Assembly: GCF_007641255.1 (NCBI RefSeq)
Contig: NZ_CP036259.1
Span: forward strand, 4,032,501 to 4,096,500
Length of the DNA: 64,000 nt
Direction: 5' to 3'
Source: Sporomusa termitida
GTDB lineage: Bacteria > Bacillota > Negativicutes > Sporomusales > Sporomusaceae
Shown here one piece after another: positions 34,362-42,444 of the stretch (position 1 is its first letter; each line of letters begins with the position of its first letter). The notes under the pieces are model-generated. The model worked only from the letters and a program-made list of their open reading frames with translations, was not told where the DNA came from and did not search any database. Made by a program: the position numbers and the translations under genes.

Positions 34362-35063
34362 TTACCTCCTGTTGTGGCGCCGTAAGTGTGGCGCCGTAAG
34401 CTCAGCCCAGTTTGCCGGGTAGGTTACGTAAAAGAGTTTGACATACCCGGAAGAACGCCAGGTTACTTTGGAGCCTTTGGGGACGAAAAGGACATCGCCC
34501 TGACAGGCCTCGTATGTCTCACCATTGATCGTGATGGACAGGCTCCCTTCGAGAATCATATCAATCTCTTCATAGTCCAATTCCCAGTCAAAGCTGGATT
34601 TTTCAATGGTCAGAAAGCCTGCGCTCATTTGGGAATCGTCTTTACTGACCACTTCCCGATAGGCCACGCTGGTGCCGGGATCGCCGGTAGCAAAGGGAGC
34701 GAGTTTGACAGTCCTGCCGCGCACTATTTTCAGCCCGCTTTGCGGGTTATAATCGGCAAGAAAGGGTGCTTCAGGCAGTGAGGCCGGGGCATTTACCAGC
34801 AATCTGCTGGCCAGTACCGCTTTTACGACCTGATAGATAAAGTCTTTATCAGGCTCTGTTTCCCGGTGATCTTTCCGCTGCCCGCCACCGTCTTTACTGC
34901 CAGAATTCGCTGCTGCCGCTGAGTCTGCGGTAAATTCCACCCCCAGTTCCCTGGCTGTATCCTTGGCTGCCGGTGTAATGATGGTTTTTAAGTCTACGCA
35001 GAATATTTTCTGCCCTTTTTCTGCGGCTGCCTTTACCTCGCTTGCACAAACAAGTTTTTTCAA
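34362..35063 (-). CDS. eutQ: EutQ-like cupin protein (acetate kinase-type accessory enzyme)
   Basis: 233 residues from the TTG at 35063, chosen because AAAGGAGGTG lies five bases upstream and the sequence then begins KKLVCASEVKAAAEKGQKIF as in EutQ. A longer in-frame start would overlap the upstream shell gene and is rejected. The C-terminal half is a RmlC-like cupin (DWELDYEEIDMILEGSLSI, then VLFVPKGSKVTWRSSGY). EutQ of Salmonella has acetate kinase activity; with PduL this would complete acetyl-CoA to acetate plus ATP. No separate acetate kinase gene is in the window. Confidence 0.9.
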   Translation of the reverse strand: MKKLVCASEVKAAAEKGQKIFCVDLKTIITPAAKDTARELGVEFTADSAAAANSGSKDGGGQRKDHRETEPDKDFIYQVVKAVLASRLLVNAPASLPEAPFLADYNPQSGLKIVRGRTVKLAPFATGDPGTSVAYREVVSKDDSQMSAGFLTIEKSSFDWELDYEEIDMILEGSLSITINGETYEACQGDVLFVPKGSKVTWRSSGYVKLFYVTYPANWAELTAPHLRRHNRR

Positions 35064-35121
35064 GGTAACACCTCCTTTGGCCGGAATATTATCGGTAAGT
35101 GTCCTGGCCATGTTATTGACA

Positions 35122-35670
35122 CTAGAACAGCGATGCCCACAATTTGTCGGACGGGGCAGGAATGACTTCGATATCCACCAGCAGGCCTTTTTCAAGAACA
35201 ATGGCTTTGCCGGCTTCGATGCCTGCTTCTACAGCGGCAACATCACCGGTAAAGGTGAAGTAGGCTTTGCCGCCCAGCCCACTGCCCAACCGGAGTTCCA
35301 GGGCCTGTATGTCCGCAGCTTTGAGAGCCGCATCGGCGGCAATGATCATGGACGCCAGGGAAAAGGCCTCCATGATGCCCAGAGCCCCGGTTCCATCCGG
35401 CATGGTGGTGGCGGTGATAGCTGGAAAAACTGCCTGATGGACATTGGGCAGGATAAAGCTGTCTACCAGATATTCGCCTGCTGATTCGATGCCTGTGTTA
35501 ATCGAGCTTTCTACCGCGGCGACGTCGCCCTGGACGATGGCGATATATTTCCCCGGACAGACAGGTGTCGCACTGACCACTTCCACATAGGCTGTTTTCA
35601 GCATCAGGTCTGTTGCATAAATTCCTCTTGCAATACTTGTAAGCTCAATCATACCGATTGCCCTATACAT
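35122..35670 (-). CDS. BMC-T tandem-domain shell protein (PduT-like)
   Basis: 182 residues with two BMC domains (residues about 1-85: AIGMIELTSIARGIYATDLM; about 100-175: ALGIMEAFSLASMIIAADAA). Such proteins form trimers; in PduT the pore binds an iron-sulfur cluster and may move electrons through the shell. The adjacent overlapping PduS-like gene supports an electron-transfer role. The first domain has TPVCPGKYIAIV; I do not see a clear counterpart of the PduT cluster cysteine in the second half of the protein, so cluster binding is uncertain. Confidence 0.92.
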   Translation of the reverse strand: MYRAIGMIELTSIARGIYATDLMLKTAYVEVVSATPVCPGKYIAIVQGDVAAVESSINTGIESAGEYLVDSFILPNVHQAVFPAITATTMPDGTGALGIMEAFSLASMIIAADAALKAADIQALELRLGSGLGGKAYFTFTGDVAAVEAGIEAGKAIVLEKGLLVDIEVIPAPSDKLWASLF

Positions 35671-37000
35671 ACGAACCCACCTTTATCACGATAGAATGTT
35701 CCGTGTTCCCGATAACAGTACCATCAAGGCTGGCGTGAACCGCAGCCCCGAGACTGTTGCCGGGGATGTCCCCAATCAGCTGCCCGGCCTTCACCTGTTC
35801 GCCGATGGCGACGACAGGGATTGCCGGCGCACCAATGTGCTGCCGTAAAGCGATGTGGATGGTTTCAGGCCGGAATTCAACCTGGGTCATAGGTGCCGGT
35901 TTATCGAAAGCGGTTAAGCCAATTTTGGCGACCAGGCGTTTAGATGGAATGAGGCGGTATTCCCTGGCTGATCGCGGCTGGAATTCCAGTTGTGTGGGCT
36001 GATACTTAATCCCTTGCTCTGACAGCTTTTGCTTATAGAGAATATTGACAGCTTTGGGGTGGAGATTAACCGGACAGGAGAATAATTCGCAGGCATTGCA
36101 TTCACAGCATAGTTGGGCAATCTGTTGCTCTTGCCCGCCTGCCAGATTGTAGCTCAGGGCCCGCATGACTTTATGGGGCTGCATATTGTGGCCCAGGAGG
36201 TACCGGGGACACAGGTCGGTACACATGCGGCACTGCTCACAGGCGGTTCTGCCGATTACTCTGGCCTGATCGACGCTCACGGATTTTTTGCGGATGAGGA
36301 AATGATTTTTTTTGAGCAGTACATACCCTTTACTCTTTTTGGTGACATACCCGGCCACATTGTTCATAAGCGAACCCATCATGGGGCCGCCGTCGATAAC
36401 GGCATAGTCATCGATATTCTCCACGCCGCATTGTCTGATTACCTCCCTGATGGCCATACCCACAGGTACTTTGACAGTCATGCGCCGGGGAATATCGCCG
36501 GCAATGGTGATATACGTTTGTGTGACAGGCTTCCCGGCCATAGCCTGCCAGATATTCAGCGCCGTTTCCGAATTGATGACCACACAGCCCACTTTTAGGG
36601 GAATAGAGACTTCCGGCACAATTCTTGCGGTCAGTTCATGCACCAGAACCTGTTCGTCACCGGCAGGATAGATATCCCGGAGCTCCATAACCTCCATGTA
36701 ACCGGCAAGTCCCAGCGCGGCGATTCTGGCCCGCAGGCGGGCAATGACCTCTTGGTGTTTGCCCTTGATACCCATGATGGCTTTGCGGGCTTCAATCGTT
36801 CTTCCCGCTGCTTCCAGGCCTCTGATAATTTCATCAGGAAATTGTTCCATCAATTGCTGGTCCACTCTGAGCAGCGGCTCGCATTCAGCACCATTCAGCA
36901 ATATATACTCGGCTTTAGAGGTTAGCTTGGCGTGAGTTGGAAAACCGGCTCCGCCCGCCCCGATAATCCCGGCCGCTTTGATTATGTCCTGTAGATCCAA
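35663..37000 (-). CDS. pduS: PduS/RnfC-like flavin and Fe-S electron-transfer protein
   Basis: 445 residues. The N-terminal Rnf-type flavin/NADH region shows IIGAGGAGFPTHAKLTSKAEYILLNGAECEPLL. Two 4Fe-4S motifs occur near residues 250-310 (CEQCRMCTDLCPRYLLG and CCECNACELFSCPVN). An SLBB domain and barrel-sandwich region close the protein (VKAGQLIGDIPG). In Pdu loci PduS reduces cobalamin; this operon has no B12 enzyme, so it more likely shuttles electrons between NADH in the lumen and the cytosol together with the PduT-like shell protein. The start is TTG with GGAGG 11 bases upstream. Confidence 0.92.
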   Translation of the reverse strand: MDLQDIIKAAGIIGAGGAGFPTHAKLTSKAEYILLNGAECEPLLRVDQQLMEQFPDEIIRGLEAAGRTIEARKAIMGIKGKHQEVIARLRARIAALGLAGYMEVMELRDIYPAGDEQVLVHELTARIVPEVSIPLKVGCVVINSETALNIWQAMAGKPVTQTYITIAGDIPRRMTVKVPVGMAIREVIRQCGVENIDDYAVIDGGPMMGSLMNNVAGYVTKKSKGYVLLKKNHFLIRKKSVSVDQARVIGRTACEQCRMCTDLCPRYLLGHNMQPHKVMRALSYNLAGGQEQQIAQLCCECNACELFSCPVNLHPKAVNILYKQKLSEQGIKYQPTQLEFQPRSAREYRLIPSKRLVAKIGLTAFDKPAPMTQVEFRPETIHIALRQHIGAPAIPVVAIGEQVKAGQLIGDIPGNSLGAAVHASLDGTVIGNTEHSIVIKVGSYV

Positions 37001-37021
37001 ATTCTGCCACCTCCGGGTTTC

Positions 37022-37282
37022 TTAAAACGTACAGTTTTCGTCAATGATGCCGACAATGGCGGCATCAAGCGGTACATCGTCCCGGTCCAGCATTTTGCGG
37101 GCCGAGCTGCCGGTACAGACCAGCACGCGTTCGCCAATGCCGGCACCGATGGTGTCGGCAGCAATCAGGAGACGGCCGGCATCAATACCGCCGAGGACTT
37201 CCACCAGCATGAATTTCAGCCCTACAAGGGAATCGGCTTTTCTTGTTGACCAGATATTATCAATTACCTTGGCTGCAATCAT
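37022..37282 (-). CDS. eutN: EutN/CcmL-type pentameric vertex protein (BMC-P)
   Basis: 86 residues, the family length. AKVIDNIWSTRKADSLVGLKFMLV, DTIGAGIGERVLVCTGSSAR and AAIVGIIDENCTF are the standard BMC-P signatures. Pentamers cap the twelve vertices of the shell. The ATG overlaps the stop of the upstream BMC gene. Confidence 0.95.
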   Translation of the reverse strand: MIAAKVIDNIWSTRKADSLVGLKFMLVEVLGGIDAGRLLIAADTIGAGIGERVLVCTGSSARKMLDRDDVPLDAAIVGIIDENCTF

Positions 37283-37590
37283 AACAGCTCACCTGTTTTT
37301 GCTGCTTTCAATTTGTACTGGATCTGCTGCAAAGCTGCCTCTACTGACGCCGTATCACCGAAGATGGCAATCATAATCAGATTTTGCGGGCAATGACCTT
37401 TAATGTCTTCCACGATCACCCCGGCCGCTTTTTCGGCGATATCGGCAGCGAAAACCATATCTATCAGCCGCCCCTGAACCAAACCTACCGCATCATAGCC
37501 GGCAATGGTGATAGTTGCCGCCGAGCCTTTTCGCCGCCAGAGAATATCCAGTGTCCCCCGGGAAGGGGATTTTATAATCCGGTACTCCAT
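37279..37590 (-). CDS. Divergent BMC-domain protein, possibly GrpU-like
   Basis: 103 residues. The second half (GVIVEDIKGHCPQNLIMIAIFGDTASVEAAL) is recognisably BMC, while the first half (EYRIIKSPSRGTLDILWRRKG) follows a permuted, PduU/GrpU-like order. A single Cys67 next to Pro in GHCPQN is placed near the expected three-fold pore, where GrpU proteins of glycyl-radical microcompartments bind an iron-sulfur cluster. The assignment to GrpU is from general resemblance, not alignment. It overlaps eutN by four bases. Confidence 0.75.
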   Translation of the reverse strand: MEYRIIKSPSRGTLDILWRRKGSAATITIAGYDAVGLVQGRLIDMVFAADIAEKAAGVIVEDIKGHCPQNLIMIAIFGDTASVEAALQQIQYKLKAAKTGELL

Positions 37591-37609
37591 GGGTAAAACT
37601 CACTCCCGT

Positions 37610-38452
37610 CTAAAGGATTTCCGAGGTACAGTTAAGGGCAATACCCAAAGGGGTTACAAACATGGGGTTTTGCGGCTTATAAGTGGGAAGGCCGGTTTGC
37701 CTGGCAATCAGTTCTTCAATTCCTTGCAGGCAGCAGGTTCCTCCCACCAGATAGATTCCTTTTACCTCGTAGTGACTGATGTGATGGCTGATAATAGATG
37801 AGACTTTTTCAATAACCGGGCGTAATACCGGCAGCAATTCCCGATGGTTTTGGGGATCCTGCTTATATTGATCGGCATCATTAAAACTCAGTTTATAGGC
37901 GCCGGCAATGACAAGCGAAAAGTGAGTGCCGCCGGTAGGTTCATCAGCAACATAGATTACTTTACCGGCTTTTAGAATGGCAATCCCGGTAGTGCCGCCC
38001 CCAATATCGACGATCGCCCCATCTTTAATCCGGAGTGCGGCATTGGCTGCCGTCGGTTCATCAAGCAGGCTGGTGATCTCAAAACCAGCCCCCTGTACCA
38101 CATGTTTAATCGCGCCGGCATCAAGCGTAAAGGTTCCCGGGGGCAGCGCGGCTGCCGCATAGGTCAGTTCTGTGTCCAGCTTCTGTTCGAGTTCCTGTTT
38201 TAATTCCCTGACGATCCGAATAGCCCCGACATAGTCTACGACCATGCCATCTTTGACAACATTGGCAAAACGATAGGCCCCGGCAACAGGCCGATAATGC
38301 TCATCAAGCACTGCCAGTACAATATAGGCTGTTCCCAGATCGACACCGGTGTAGTAGACGGCGGATTGATGCGCTATGGGTTTTGTAATGACTTTCTCAA
38401 AGTCATGAACAAGTTGCTCGCAATATTGAAAGGCTGAATTTACCGTTTCCAT
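37610..38452 (-). CDS. eutJ: EutJ-like actin-fold chaperone
   Basis: 280 residues from the ATG at 38452 (GGGAGGAGAAAA upstream). It is an Hsp70/actin-type ATPase: phosphate-1 loop YYTGVDLGTAYIVLAVLD, phosphate-2 GAIVDIGGGTTGIAI, adenosine motif IYLVGGTCCLQGIEELI. LLDEPTAANAA is typical of EutJ. It lacks the Hsp70 substrate domain. In eut loci it is thought to help enzyme assembly; the precise job is unknown. It overlaps the EutT-like gene by 13 bases. Confidence 0.92.
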   Translation of the reverse strand: METVNSAFQYCEQLVHDFEKVITKPIAHQSAVYYTGVDLGTAYIVLAVLDEHYRPVAGAYRFANVVKDGMVVDYVGAIRIVRELKQELEQKLDTELTYAAAALPPGTFTLDAGAIKHVVQGAGFEITSLLDEPTAANAALRIKDGAIVDIGGGTTGIAILKAGKVIYVADEPTGGTHFSLVIAGAYKLSFNDADQYKQDPQNHRELLPVLRPVIEKVSSIISHHISHYEVKGIYLVGGTCCLQGIEELIARQTGLPTYKPQNPMFVTPLGIALNCTSEIL

Positions 38453-39111
38453 TTTTCTCCTCCCAGACACTTCCACATCATCATGCAGACTATGTTAATG
38501 ATCAGGTTGACCGCATCAATCAGGTCGGCGCGCGAACAGATCTGATTTTCCTCATCCCAATAGGCTTCCAGGATCGCCGGTTCAATCTCCCGGAGGGAGG
38601 CGCGCAGGTGATTTAACAGGGCTAGCTCTTTGCCATTTTCCAATCCTACATGAATTTCCCCGACATCAGCGTATTTGCCCAGATGAGCGGAACGGTCGCT
38701 GATTTCTTCTGCCGACCAGCCCCAGAATTGAATCTTATCCGGGGCCTGCTGTTCCCGTTCAGCGGTTTGCATATTCCGGAAGCACTTGTCCAGGGCCATC
38801 ACTTCTTCTGACAGGACAGCGTCGCCACAGCGCAAAAGTTCGGCCGCAGTGAGAAGAAATAAAGATTCTGTGCTGTCCATTCTGCCCTGCAATCTCAGGA
38901 TACACCAGTTTTTCCGTCCCGGTGGCCGCTGCGGCCGGGCGGTGCCTGCCTGCTTGCCTTCATTGCCTTGAGACTGTGTTAGCGTGACCCGCCTGTCCGC
39001 AAGAAATTGGCGGGCTCCGGGCGTAATCTTTGTATCCGGTTCGAGAGCATAGGCAGCAAAAGGTTCTGTTTTATATAACGCCCGCAATTCCATTTCCGTA
39101 ATGAACTTCAT
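38440..39111 (-). CDS. EutT-like protein lacking the zinc-cysteine motif
   Basis: 223 residues. The N-terminus (FITEMELRALYKTE, then KITPGARQFLADRRV) and the C-terminal ALLNHLRASLREIEPAI region match EutT cobalamin adenosyltransferase. EutT needs an H-x11-CC-x2-C metal motif in the middle; here the corresponding stretch (residues about 48-75) has no CCxxC. Since choline lyase does not use B12, the protein may have lost adenosyltransferase activity and kept a structural or regulatory part. Family membership is likely; activity is doubtful. Confidence 0.75.
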   Translation of the reverse strand: MKFITEMELRALYKTEPFAAYALEPDTKITPGARQFLADRRVTLTQSQGNEGKQAGTARPQRPPGRKNWCILRLQGRMDSTESLFLLTAAELLRCGDAVLSEEVMALDKCFRNMQTAEREQQAPDKIQFWGWSAEEISDRSAHLGKYADVGEIHVGLENGKELALLNHLRASLREIEPAILEAYWDEENQICSRADLIDAVNLIINIVCMMMWKCLGGEKWKR

Positions 39112-39196
39112 TGCCTCCCCCCTTCCCTAAATCTCTGTTAGCCGATTTCTTATCGCTTGCCTGCTTAAATAAAAGCAGCAGAGTATATGAAGAAAC

Positions 39197-39652
39197 TCAT
39201 TTTGTTTCCGAGGTTTCCTGTTTTCCCAGTAAATAGTCTTTCAGGTCGGCCACACCGGTATTGTCATGTAAGGAAATCCGGAAATACGGCCCGGCGATTC
39301 CGATCTTTTTCAGCTGTTGCCGGCACCAATCGGCATTTGCCGGCGTTACATCAATCTTGGTTACCACGCCAATAACAGGACAGGTAAAAGATTTGGCAAA
39401 ACCGGGCGGATACACCGCAGCGGGCCTGGATTGATCAATAAGCAGCAGCACATGCGATGCGGCTTGGGCTGTTGCAATCAAATATTTGTACATGGAGGCG
39501 TTTTCAAGATAAGCGCCCGGTGTGTCAATGGTATTCTTTCCATAAATAACATCCTGGGTCTTTTTTAATGGTCTGGTGGCGCCATTTAATACATTGGCCA
39601 GGGTCGATTTGCCCGCTTGGCCGGGTCCTATGATCATAATTCTTTTTTTCAT
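39197..39652 (-). CDS. eutP: EutP/PduV-type small GTPase-like protein
   Basis: 151 residues. The P-loop is GPGQAGKST (about residues 9-17); DTPGAYLEN serves as G3, VVTKID as G4. EutP/PduV proteins are Ras-like NTPases associated with the outer face of microcompartments (PduV binds PduU). Its gene directly follows, and overlaps by four bases, the gene for a EutS/PduU-like shell protein, which is the expected partner. Confidence 0.92.
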   Translation of the reverse strand: MKKRIMIIGPGQAGKSTLANVLNGATRPLKKTQDVIYGKNTIDTPGAYLENASMYKYLIATAQAASHVLLLIDQSRPAAVYPPGFAKSFTCPVIGVVTKIDVTPANADWCRQQLKKIGIAGPYFRISLHDNTGVADLKDYLLGKQETSETK

Positions 39653-40005
39653 GTGCGGGTAATCCTGGCCGGCGTGAAACCCAGCAGCTTGGCCAGCGTA
39701 TCGTTTATGGCAATCATGGCCGCTTCGACACTGGCCACATCGCCGGCTATGACCAGCGAGCCGGTAAAACGATCAAGAAAACCGATCTCTACATGCGATG
39801 CCTTGGTGGCAATATCGGCTGCGATAATTGCCGTCTCACACGGAGTGAGGGTGAATATGCCAATGGCGCCGCTTTCTTCAATGCCCAGACGTTCATAGAT
39901 GTCCTGTACAGGTGAGGCTATAATGTGCGCCAGCGTGACCTGCTTGCCGGGCACATATTCCTGAATTATCCGTTTTCTGTCCAACCCATCGGCACCACTC
40001 ATCAA
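39649..40005 (-). CDS. eutS: EutS/PduU-type permuted BMC-H shell protein
   Basis: 118 residues. [20 protein letters not shown] at the N-terminus and [20 protein letters not shown] plus [20 protein letters not shown] match EutS/PduU, whose permuted fold forms a plugged pore with a small beta-barrel. The overlapping EutP gene downstream supports a PduU-PduV-like pair. Confidence 0.94.
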   Translation of the reverse strand: MMSGADGLDRKRIIQEYVPGKQVTLAHIIASPVQDIYERLGIEESGAIGIFTLTPCETAIIAADIATKASHVEIGFLDRFTGSLVIAGDVASVEAAMIAINDTLAKLLGFTPARITRT

Positions 40006-40043
40006 ATCCCCCCCGTCGCGGCCCGTTCACTATGGTCTCAGCT

Positions 40044-41027
40044 TTAATGCCTGATGATTTTAACCTGTAAGCTATCCTTTTTTATGAATGCTTCAATTTT
40101 TTCCAACTCTTCTTCTGTGCAGCTCAAATCCCCGGTGAGGGTGTAGTTTATAGCCAATTGCCGGTATTTGTTGATACCCAGTTTATGATAAGGCAGCAAG
40201 TCAACCCCCTGAAAATTCTTGTAATTGCTGAAGGGTTGCAGAAATTCCAGGGTTTTGCCAATGGTGTCTTCGCTATCATTCAGTCCCCTTAGGAGAGGCA
40301 TCCTGACCTTGACAGTAAACCCGCGGCGGATGAGTTCTGCCAGATTATCCAGAATACGTTCATTGCGCACCCCTGTAAGTTCATAATGCCGCTCAGAGTC
40401 AATGTGCTTAAGGTCATACAGAAACAAATCGGTAAACGGTGCGATCATGAACAGGGAGGCCGGTTTTACATAGCCGCAGGTTTCAATGGCGGTGTGGATG
40501 CCCGTGCGTTTGCATTCTGTCAGCAGGTTAGCGGCAAATTCCGGCTGGGCTGTGACCTCGCCCCCCCCAAGAGTGACTCCCCCGCCTGAACTCAGGTAGA
40601 AGAGCGCATCTTGTTGGATGATTTCCAGCACTTCGGAAATGGTTTTGTCTGAGCCGGCAATGGACAGTGCCTGTTGCGGGCAGGCGGCTTCACATTGCCG
40701 GCAGCCCACACAATCAATGCTTCTGTTTACTTTATGCCGGCGGCGTTCCCCTTTACGCTGCAGCTGCCTGTCTTCTCCACCCGGGAAATCATGAATGCGG
40801 ACAGGGCAAACAGGAATACAGTTACCACAATCGATGCACAAATCTTCTTTGAACATGACCTGATATTTTCGTTCAAGCCCCTCAGGATTTGAACACCATT
40901 TGCATCTTAGGGGGCAGCCTTTGAAGAAAATTAATGTTCTTATGCCCGGTCCGTCATAGATGGAATATTTCTGGACATTAAAGATTCTTGCTTTCCGCTC
41001 TAAGATGCTGCCAATTTCTGTATTCAT
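40044..41027 (-). CDS. cutD: CutD, radical SAM activase of the choline lyase
   Basis: 327 residues. The radical SAM cluster is CPLRCKWC (Cys38, Cys42, Cys45). An inserted ferredoxin domain supplies two more clusters (CIDCGNCIPVCPVR near 63 and CVGCRQCEAACPQQ near 102), as in glycyl-radical activases. GGVTLGGGEVTAQPEFA is the SAM-binding GGE-type region. It installs the glycyl radical on CutC. The cutC gene lies upstream, separated by the transporter and the 96-residue protein genes. Confidence 0.95.
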   Translation of the reverse strand: MNTEIGSILERKARIFNVQKYSIYDGPGIRTLIFFKGCPLRCKWCSNPEGLERKYQVMFKEDLCIDCGNCIPVCPVRIHDFPGGEDRQLQRKGERRRHKVNRSIDCVGCRQCEAACPQQALSIAGSDKTISEVLEIIQQDALFYLSSGGGVTLGGGEVTAQPEFAANLLTECKRTGIHTAIETCGYVKPASLFMIAPFTDLFLYDLKHIDSERHYELTGVRNERILDNLAELIRRGFTVKVRMPLLRGLNDSEDTIGKTLEFLQPFSNYKNFQGVDLLPYHKLGINKYRQLAINYTLTGDLSCTEEELEKIEAFIKKDSLQVKIIRH

Positions 41028-41062
41028 TCCTGTACCCGTCCTTAGAAAATGCCTGCTAAAAG

Positions 41063-41353
41063 TTATTTATTCTGCCAGTGCTTGGGAAGATATTTTTTAA
41101 GAAGCCTTTTTCCCTCTTCGCTGATGGTGTAGTAAATGACCAGCTCGCCCTTGTCGTCAAGCATCACCTCATCATCGTCAATGACAAAATTGGCTTTCAT
41201 GTCTAATAGGTGTTCGGCAAAGACTTCTTTGGTAAACTGCTTTTCCGTGCCGTATTCGGGCTTCAGCGCCTTCATAATCTCAACAACATTGGTTTTGTCA
41301 ACAGTGGAAATATAATGAAGCATTCTAAACCGCAGTGGTAACAGTGCTGCCAT
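41063..41353 (-). CDS. Unrecognised 96-residue winged-helix-like protein of the choline operon
   Basis: I do not recognise the family. The sequence reads as helices followed by a beta wing: LRFRMLHYISTVDKTNVVEIM, then FVIDDDEVMLDDKGELVIYY (possible two-strand wing) and TISEEGKRLLKKYL. This pattern fits small winged-helix proteins. It is charged, soluble and without cysteines. It lies three bases after the transporter stop and 35 bases before cutD, so it is made in step with the lyase system. It could be a local regulator or a protein partner of CutC/CutD. Confidence 0.6.
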   Translation of the reverse strand: MAALLPLRFRMLHYISTVDKTNVVEIMKALKPEYGTEKQFTKEVFAEHLLDMKANFVIDDDEVMLDDKGELVIYYTISEEGKRLLKKYLPKHWQNK

Positions 41354-41355
41354 GA

Positions 41356-42366
41356 TTATGCCACCCCGCCTTTTTGGAAGAATTCTTTCGGGTTAATGGC
41401 CACAAGCGTAGCACCAATCAGTACCAGCATACTGCCAATAACCAAATTCTGCGTAAGCTCGGCGCTCATAAAGACCACCGACAGGATAACGCCCCACATG
41501 ACATAGGTGCCGTTAAGAGCCATGCCTTTGGCAACACCGCATTTACTGTTGGCCGTATACCAGGCGAGATAAGATACGCCTGCCGCCAGGCCGGCAACGG
41601 CAAAGATGCCAAACGTTTCCGGCAGGACAACGATCTGGGAGATAACGGCCCAGCCACCGACGAAAGGAAGAATAAAGATAGCGATACACAAACCGGAAGT
41701 CAGCTCACGGATATTGATGGCAATTTTGGGGTCAATCATGGACATGCCGAAGACGGCCAGAACGGCTTCCGCACCCCAGCCTAAAGCCGCTAATGAGGCA
41801 AACATAAGACCAAGGTAAAAGTTCTCGCTGGTTGTACCCTCAGGCGGTACATAGGAGATAATAATCGCGCCGATAACAGACAGCAGCATGCCGGCCCAAA
41901 CGCGGGGCAGAATGTGCTGTTTAAGGAATATCCGGGAAAGAATCGCGCCGACGACAGGATATAAGGCGGTAATTGTTAATGCATAGGCAGGTCCTGCCAT
42001 CGAAATCCCCAGCAGATAGCCGCTATTAGCAATAGGTCCCCCCAGCAAAGCAGCTACACAAACCATCAGGCCGGGAACGGTCTTAAGACTGCGGATAATT
42101 TCCTGAAAACGTCCGGCCCAGCCGTTATAGATGAGCAGCCAGAGGCCCGCCAGGGTGTCATTCATACAAGCAGCGGCCAGAGGTATGGCATACAGCGCTG
42201 CATTGTCGCCCAAGGCAGGCACGAGCGTCAGGGCAATACCCAGGACCACATTGTTTATGCCCCAGGTGCCGCCGCTGAACAAACCGATTAATACACCTTT
42301 CCTGTCAAACTGGGCATCCAGTTTCCCTTTCATCGCCAAAGCGGTTTGATTGCCTGATAATTTCAT
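41356..42366 (-). CDS. EamA/DMT-type membrane transporter, candidate choline importer or amine exporter
   Basis: About 336 residues and about ten membrane segments, with an internal repeat typical of the drug/metabolite transporter superfamily (second-half start FYLGLMFASLAALGWGAEAV; GLAAGVSYLAWYTANSKCGVAKGMAL). The ATG at 42366 was chosen since the upstream in-frame region is a hairpin; the gap from GGAGGG is 13 bases, somewhat long. Its location between cutC and cutD suggests it moves choline in or trimethylamine/ethanol out. Direction and substrate cannot be told from the sequence. Confidence 0.8.
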   Translation of the reverse strand: MKLSGNQTALAMKGKLDAQFDRKGVLIGLFSGGTWGINNVVLGIALTLVPALGDNAALYAIPLAAACMNDTLAGLWLLIYNGWAGRFQEIIRSLKTVPGLMVCVAALLGGPIANSGYLLGISMAGPAYALTITALYPVVGAILSRIFLKQHILPRVWAGMLLSVIGAIIISYVPPEGTTSENFYLGLMFASLAALGWGAEAVLAVFGMSMIDPKIAINIRELTSGLCIAIFILPFVGGWAVISQIVVLPETFGIFAVAGLAAGVSYLAWYTANSKCGVAKGMALNGTYVMWGVILSVVFMSAELTQNLVIGSMLVLIGATLVAINPKEFFQKGGVA

Positions 42367-42390
42367 ATAATCGATGCTCCCCTCCTTATT

Positions 42391-42431
42391 CACGGAATAG
42401 CTGAAGAGCTTGCATTCCCAACTATTCCGTG
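42391..42431 (-). other. Stem-loop between cutC and the transporter gene
   Basis: CACGGAATAG (42391-42400) and CTATTCCGTG (42422-42431) are a perfect 10-base inverted repeat 13 bases after the cutC stop and just before the transporter RBS. No T run follows, so it is not a standard terminator; it may protect the 3' end of a processed cutC message or tune downstream expression. Confidence 0.6.
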
Positions 42432-42444
42432 TCACCAAATTTTT

